From positions 1-8,521 of the forward strand of contig JBHIDJ010000123.1 in NCBI GenBank assembly GCA_046760105.1: 8,521 nucleotides of DNA, in the 5' to 3' direction. The first letter of the stretch is position 1. Every line of letters starts with the position of its first letter. A program made the translations under genes and the position numbers. The DNA is from JBHIDJ01 sp046760105. Lineage in GTDB: Bacteria; Pseudomonadota; Gammaproteobacteria; Acidiferrobacterales; SPGG2. Of this stretch, positions 5,391 to 8,521 are shown one piece after another. The notes beneath the pieces are model-generated. The model did not search any database, was not told the origin of the DNA, and saw only the letters and a list, made by a program, of their open reading frames with translations.

Positions 5391-6068
5391 ATGCGCGATT
5401 ACAAGATTGCCCCCTCCATTCTTTCGGCTGACTTCGCTCGTCTAGGGGAGGAAGTGAACGATGTGCTTGAAGCCGGCGCCGATATGGTCCATTTCGATGT
5501 CATGGACAACCACTACGTTCCCAACCTGACGATTGGGCCGGTGGTGTGTGAGGCTCTGCGCAAGCATGGAGTGACCGCCGACATTGACGTACACCTTATG
5601 GTAAAACCGGTCGACCGCATCATCCCGGACTTTGCCAAGGCCGGTGCCACCTATATTACCTTTCATCCCGAGGCGACCGAACACATCGACCGCTCGCTGC
5701 AACTCGTTCGCGATCAAGGTTGTAAATCCGGATTGGTATTTAATCCGGCCACGCCACTTGACCACCTAAGGTACGTGCTGGACAAGGTGGATATGGTGCT
5801 ACTCATGTCGGTCAATCCCGGGTTTGGTGGACAGCAGTTTATTCCCGGCGTGTTGTCGAAGTTGCGCGAGGCGCGTGCAATCATTGAGGAAAGTGGATCG
5901 CGCATTCGCTTGGAGATTGACGGTGGCGTTAAAGTCGAAAACATCCGCGAAATCGCCGAGGTGGGTGCGGACACCTTTGTCGCCGGATCTGCCATCTTTA
6001 GTACCGACGATTACAAGGCTACGATCGAGGCCATGCGTGCCGAGCTGGCGAAGGCGCGACAAGGATAA
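5391..6068 (+). CDS. rpe: Ribulose-phosphate 3-epimerase
   Basis: Rpe interconverts D-ribulose 5-phosphate and D-xylulose 5-phosphate in the pentose phosphate and Calvin cycles, in the cytoplasm. The 225-residue TIM barrel has full family length. It opens with IAPSILSADFARLG. Metal and catalytic residues are visible: His34 and Asp36 in HFDVMD, His68 in DVHLM and Asp177 in EIDGG. The phosphate-binding motifs NPGFGGQ (142-148) and GADTFVAGSAIF (192-203) are present. The ATG at 5391 follows AAAGGA (5378-5383) by 7 nt. Downstream gph and trpE follow on the same strand, the usual gammaproteobacterial neighbourhood, though a 259-bp gap containing a repeat separates rpe from gph. Confidence 0.97.
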   Translation: MRDYKIAPSILSADFARLGEEVNDVLEAGADMVHFDVMDNHYVPNLTIGPVVCEALRKHGVTADIDVHLMVKPVDRIIPDFAKAGATYITFHPEATEHIDRSLQLVRDQGCKSGLVFNPATPLDHLRYVLDKVDMVLLMSVNPGFGGQQFIPGVLSKLREARAIIEESGSRIRLEIDGGVKVENIREIAEVGADTFVAGSAIFSTDDYKATIEAMRAELAKARQG

Positions 6069-6106
6069 AGTCTGTCCCACACCAGTGCGGCGAGGCGAAA
6101 AAAGCC

Positions 6107-6300
6107 CAACGCAGAGGCGCGAAGACGCAAGGGTTCCGGATCTAAAGAATTCAACATTACTCGTTCATTTGCGTGTGTTGCAAATAATAGCTTGCGACCC
6201 CCCGCTGCAATACCTGGGCGCGGACTGTGCCGACGCGGAGGGGGCGGAGTTCTTGATAAGTTATACTTTGCGGCCTTTGCGCCTTAGCGTCTTTGCGTTG
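6107..6300. repeat. Palindromic intergenic element with 8-bp unit arms (MITE-like)
   Basis: The rpe-gph gap carries an imperfect inverted repeat. The left arm at 6107-6132 starts CAACGCAGAGGCGCGAAG. The right arm, about 6266-6300, ends CTTTGCGTTG. The outer 26 bases of the two arms match at 21 positions when one is reverse-complemented. Each arm is itself a run of roughly 8-bp units, read on the right as CCTTTGCG, CCTTAGCG, TCTTTGCG. Repeats of this CGCAAAGACGC style are known to me from intergenic regions of many bacteria; mobility or function is not established here. The inner 6133-6265 shows no gene. Confidence 0.6.
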
Positions 6301-6327
6301 AGTTGTTATCGTTAACGAGCGTCGAGT

Positions 6328-7023
6328 ATGAGCAGCCGCTTCGCGTGCCCATTGGCGGTAAAGGTTGTGATCATGGATCTGGACGGCACGCTTGTCGACA
6401 CTGCCCCGGACATCGCCGCCAGCACAAACGCTATGCTCCAGGATCTCGGTTTGCCCACCCATGACCAAGATACCATCGCTACGTGGATCGGGAGTGGCGC
6501 AAGCCGGCTTGTCAGACGGGCGTTGACGGAGGCGATGGACGGTGAACCGCCGAAAGATGTCTACGAGCAGGCTTACCGGTTATTTCTACAGCAGTACGGT
6601 GAACGGGTCTCCCGCGAGAGCCGGTCTTATCCCGGTGTGATCGAGGCGTTGGCGGCTCTGCAGGCGACGGGTTTCGGGCTCGCGTGTATCACCAACAAAC
6701 CAGACGTATTTACAACCCGGTTATTGAAGGACCTTGAACTGCATGGGTACTTCGAGCTCATAGTCAGTGGCGATACGCTCACGGCACGCAAGCCTGATCC
6801 GTTGCCCTTGCTGCATGCTTGTGAATATTTCGGCGTTGCCCCGGAACACGGCGTGCTCGTAGGCGACTCCGCAAACGATATTGAGGCAGCCCACGCGGCA
6901 GGGATGCCTGTAATTTGCGTGACATACGGTTATAATCGGGGCGTTAACGTGCGGGAACTGGATCCCGCAGCTGTCATCGACAGCTTGACCGAATTACCGA
7001 CGTATATTCGCCCATATAGATAA
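6328..7023 (+). CDS. gph: Phosphoglycolate phosphatase (HAD family)
   Basis: Gph hydrolyses 2-phosphoglycolate, arising from Rubisco oxygenation or DNA repair, to glycolate in the cytoplasm. The 231-residue product has all HAD motifs: DLDGTLVDT with nucleophile Asp17 and acid/base Asp19; Thr122 in ITNKP; Lys155 in RKPDPLPL; and GDSANDIEAAHAAGM with Asp180 and Asp184 for Mg2+. A helical cap (about residues 26-95) lies between motifs I and II, as in the Gph/PGP class. The position between rpe and trpE supports Gph over other HAD phosphatases. ATG 6328 has only a weak purine-rich stretch upstream. A second candidate start, GTG at 6367, would remove residues up to the first strand and is less likely. 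Confidence 0.93.
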   Translation: MSSRFACPLAVKVVIMDLDGTLVDTAPDIAASTNAMLQDLGLPTHDQDTIATWIGSGASRLVRRALTEAMDGEPPKDVYEQAYRLFLQQYGERVSRESRSYPGVIEALAALQATGFGLACITNKPDVFTTRLLKDLELHGYFELIVSGDTLTARKPDPLPLLHACEYFGVAPEHGVLVGDSANDIEAAHAAGMPVICVTYGYNRGVNVRELDPAAVIDSLTELPTYIRPYR

Positions 7024-7037
7024 GTAGCCCACTGCCC

Positions 7038-7112
7038 ATGCGCACTGCTGGAGCGAACAACATAAACAGGTACGACACGTATTGGCGATGGCGTAAGCCG
7101 ACCGCCCGCTAG
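7038..7112 (+). CDS. trpL: Candidate tryptophan leader peptide upstream of trpE
   Basis: A 24-codon ORF from ATG 7038 to TAG 7110-7112 reads MRTAGANNINRYDTYWRWRKPTAR, with Trp codons at 7083-7085 and 7089-7091. It lies 15 bp after gph and 39 bp before trpE, where a transcription-attenuation leader would be expected. The Trp codons can form a hairpin with the peptide's own 3' end: GGCG 7084-7087 with CGCC 7103-7106, and GGC 7090-7092 with GCC 7097-7099. No Shine-Dalgarno precedes the ATG, and no strong terminator with a U-run is visible (only TTTT at 7120-7123), so the call is tentative. Confidence 0.35.
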   Translation: MRTAGANNINRYDTYWRWRKPTAR

Positions 7113-7134
7113 TGTGTGCTTTTCGTTTATGTTG
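7058..7134. promoter_or_regulatory. 10-bp perfect inverted repeat in the trpE leader
   Basis: CAACATAAAC (7058-7067) is the exact reverse complement of GTTTATGTTG (7125-7134), with a 57-nt spacer that holds the Trp codons of the candidate leader peptide. In RNA it could close a long stem-loop ending about 17 nt before the trpE start, or act as an operator dyad. It fits an alternative-pairing regulatory leader, though the mechanism is inferred. Confidence 0.4.
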
Positions 7135-7151
7135 CGATCCAGTGGTGATAC

Positions 7152-8521
7152 ATGTCATTAACCAAATCTGAATTCGATCAATACGCGGCTCAAGGATTTA
7201 ATCGCATCCCGTTGATGCGTGAGGTCTTGGCGGATCTGGACACGCCGCTCAGCACCTACCTTAAGCTCGCCAGCGGCCCGTATTCCTACCTTTTTGAGTC
7301 TGTTCAGGGCGGCGAGAAATGGGGTCGTTATTCCATTATCGGTCTGCCGTGTCGCACTGTTTTGCGCGCCCTCGGAAATGAGGTCACGGTCGAACGCGAC
7401 GGCGAGGTCGTTGAGCGTGCGAACGTTGATGATCCTTTGGAATACGTGCGCCAGTTCAAGGCGCGTTACCACATGCCCGAGATCGGCAACTTGCCACGCT
7501 TTACCGGTGGTCTGGTAGGTTACTTTGGCTATGAGATGGTGCGATTCATCGAGCCCAGACTGGGCGCACTCGACAAGCCCGATGCGATCGGCGCGCCCGA
7601 TATCCTGCTTTTGGTCTCGGACGAGGTCGTCGTGTTCGATAATCTTGCGGGCAAGTTATATGTGGTCATTCACGTAAACCCAGAGATCGAGGATGCTTAT
7701 GCGAAGGCATGCCAGCGCTTGGACGCGTTGATCACTCAGCTTCGGGATGCGGTACCGGTGCTTGCGTCAGCGTCGACATCTCGACGAATCGCCGAGACCG
7801 ATTTCGTTTCCGGTTTCACCCGCGAGCCGTTCGAAGCGGCAGTGGAGAGATCGCGCGAGTACATTCGGGAAGGCGACATCATGCAGGTGGTGCTGGCGCA
7901 GCGGTTATCTATACCCTTCGACTCGCCGCCGATCGATCTGTACCGCGCGTTGCGCACCTTGAATCCGTCGCCGTATATGTATTTCCTCAATCTGAAGGAC
8001 TTTTATATTGTTGGCTCTTCACCGGAGATCCTGGTGCGATTGGAGGAGGACGTGGTGACCTTGCGCCCCATTGCTGGCACGCGCCGGCGCGGTAGAGATG
8101 AGGCCGACGATCAGCGCTTGGAACAGGAGCTGTTGGCTGATCCCAAGGAGCGCGCCGAGCATTTGATGCTGATGGACTTGGGACGCAACGACGTCGGTCG
8201 CGTTGCCAAGGTGGGTAGCGTTCAGGTTACGGAGCAGATGGTGATCGAACGTTACTCCCACGTGATGCACATCGTCTCCAACGTTGTGGGTGAGCTGCGG
8301 GACGGCATGGATGCAGTAGACGTTCTAAAGGCGACGTTTCCGGCTGGCACGGTGAGTGGCGCGCCCAAGGTACGCGCCATGGAAATCATCGATGAGCTCG
8401 AATCTGTGAAGCGCGGTGTCTACTCCGGCGCGGTCGGCTATGTATCGTGGTCGGGCAACATGGACACAGCCATTGCCATTCGCACCGCAGTTATCAAGGG
8501 CAACACGTTGTACATCCAAGC
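7152..8521 (+). CDS. trpE: Anthranilate synthase component I, 3'-truncated by the window
   Basis: TrpE converts chorismate to anthranilate using ammonia supplied by TrpG, the first step of tryptophan synthesis. The frame runs open to the window end, giving 456 codons; roughly 35-45 residues are missing against the usual length of about 495. The N-terminal domain carries YLFES (46-50), the equivalent of the LLES tryptophan feedback-binding segment, and NPSPYMYF (271-278) supplies the other part of that site. The chorismate-binding domain shows PIAGTRRRG (306-314), DLGRNDVGRV (342-351), FPAGTVSGAPKVRAMEIIDELE (starting at 396) and YSGAVGY (424-430). These features separate it from PabB. ATG 7152 is the natural start; the ribosome binding site is weak. 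A candidate attenuator leader lies just upstream. Confidence 0.96.
   Translation, partial: MSLTKSEFDQYAAQGFNRIPLMREVLADLDTPLSTYLKLASGPYSYLFESVQGGEKWGRYSIIGLPCRTVLRALGNEVTVERDGEVVERANVDDPLEYVRQFKARYHMPEIGNLPRFTGGLVGYFGYEMVRFIEPRLGALDKPDAIGAPDILLLVSDEVVVFDNLAGKLYVVIHVNPEIEDAYAKACQRLDALITQLRDAVPVLASASTSRRIAETDFVSGFTREPFEAAVERSREYIREGDIMQVVLAQRLSIPFDSPPIDLYRALRTLNPSPYMYFLNLKDFYIVGSSPEILVRLEEDVVTLRPIAGTRRRGRDEADDQRLEQELLADPKERAEHLMLMDLGRNDVGRVAKVGSVQVTEQMVIERYSHVMHIVSNVVGELRDGMDAVDVLKATFPAGTVSGAPKVRAMEIIDELESVKRGVYSGAVGYVSWSGNMDTAIAIRTAVIKGNTLYIQ

Noticed and set aside
5824..6315. Plus-strand frame overlapping the 3' half of rpe and the repeat
   Set aside because: Arg/Pro/Ser-rich shadow of rpe continuing through the palindromic repeat; no ribosome binding site or family.
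7096..7123. Intrinsic terminator before trpE
   Set aside because: Only weak stems form before the TTTT at 7120-7123, so a classical terminator is not supported.
1..8521. CRISPR array, tRNA, rRNA or insertion sequence
   Set aside because: No regularly spaced repeats, no cloverleaf-like sequence, no transposase frame and no terminal repeats with target duplication were seen.

Overview
The window looks like a Proteobacterial chromosome, most likely Gammaproteobacteria of moderate-to-high GC. The main evidence is the run rpe - gph - trpE at the right end, a gene order I associate with that class. No rRNA, tRNA, transposase, integrase or CRISPR array is visible.

Left third (1-3834, all plus strand): a mercury and organomercury handling cluster. 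It reads: a truncated membrane protein (DUF1097-like, tentative), merB (organomercurial lyase) overlapping it by 23 bp, a four-helix MerC-family inner-membrane protein, merE, a glutathione-reductase/MerA-fold flavoprotein, and a four-helix membrane protein of unknown function with a near-perfect Shine-Dalgarno. Inferred division of labour: MerC-like and MerE proteins bring Hg(II) or organomercury across the inner membrane, MerB cleaves the C-Hg bond, and the flavoprotein either reduces Hg(II) or recycles thiols. The flavoprotein has the N-terminal redox Cys pair and a MerA-like Tyr where glutathione reductase has its catalytic His. It lacks both the N-terminal metal-binding domain and the C-terminal Cys-Cys tail of classical MerA. 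No merR, merT, merP or classical merA is visible.

Middle (3835-5390): an AT-rich gene for a secreted monoheme c-type cytochrome (plus) converges on a CopD-like four-helix membrane protein (minus). Several palindromes and dyads surround the cytochrome gene, whose base composition differs clearly from its neighbours. Behind the CopD-like gene, on the minus strand, is a short protein-like open frame that may be the remnant of a lost gene.

Right part (5391-8521, plus): rpe (ribulose-phosphate 3-epimerase), a palindromic intergenic repeat built from 8-bp units, gph (phosphoglycolate phosphatase), a candidate tryptophan leader peptide with two Trp codons and a 10-bp inverted repeat, and trpE (anthranilate synthase component I), which runs off the window end. 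This part looks like conserved core chromosome; the mer-like cluster and the cytochrome look accessory.
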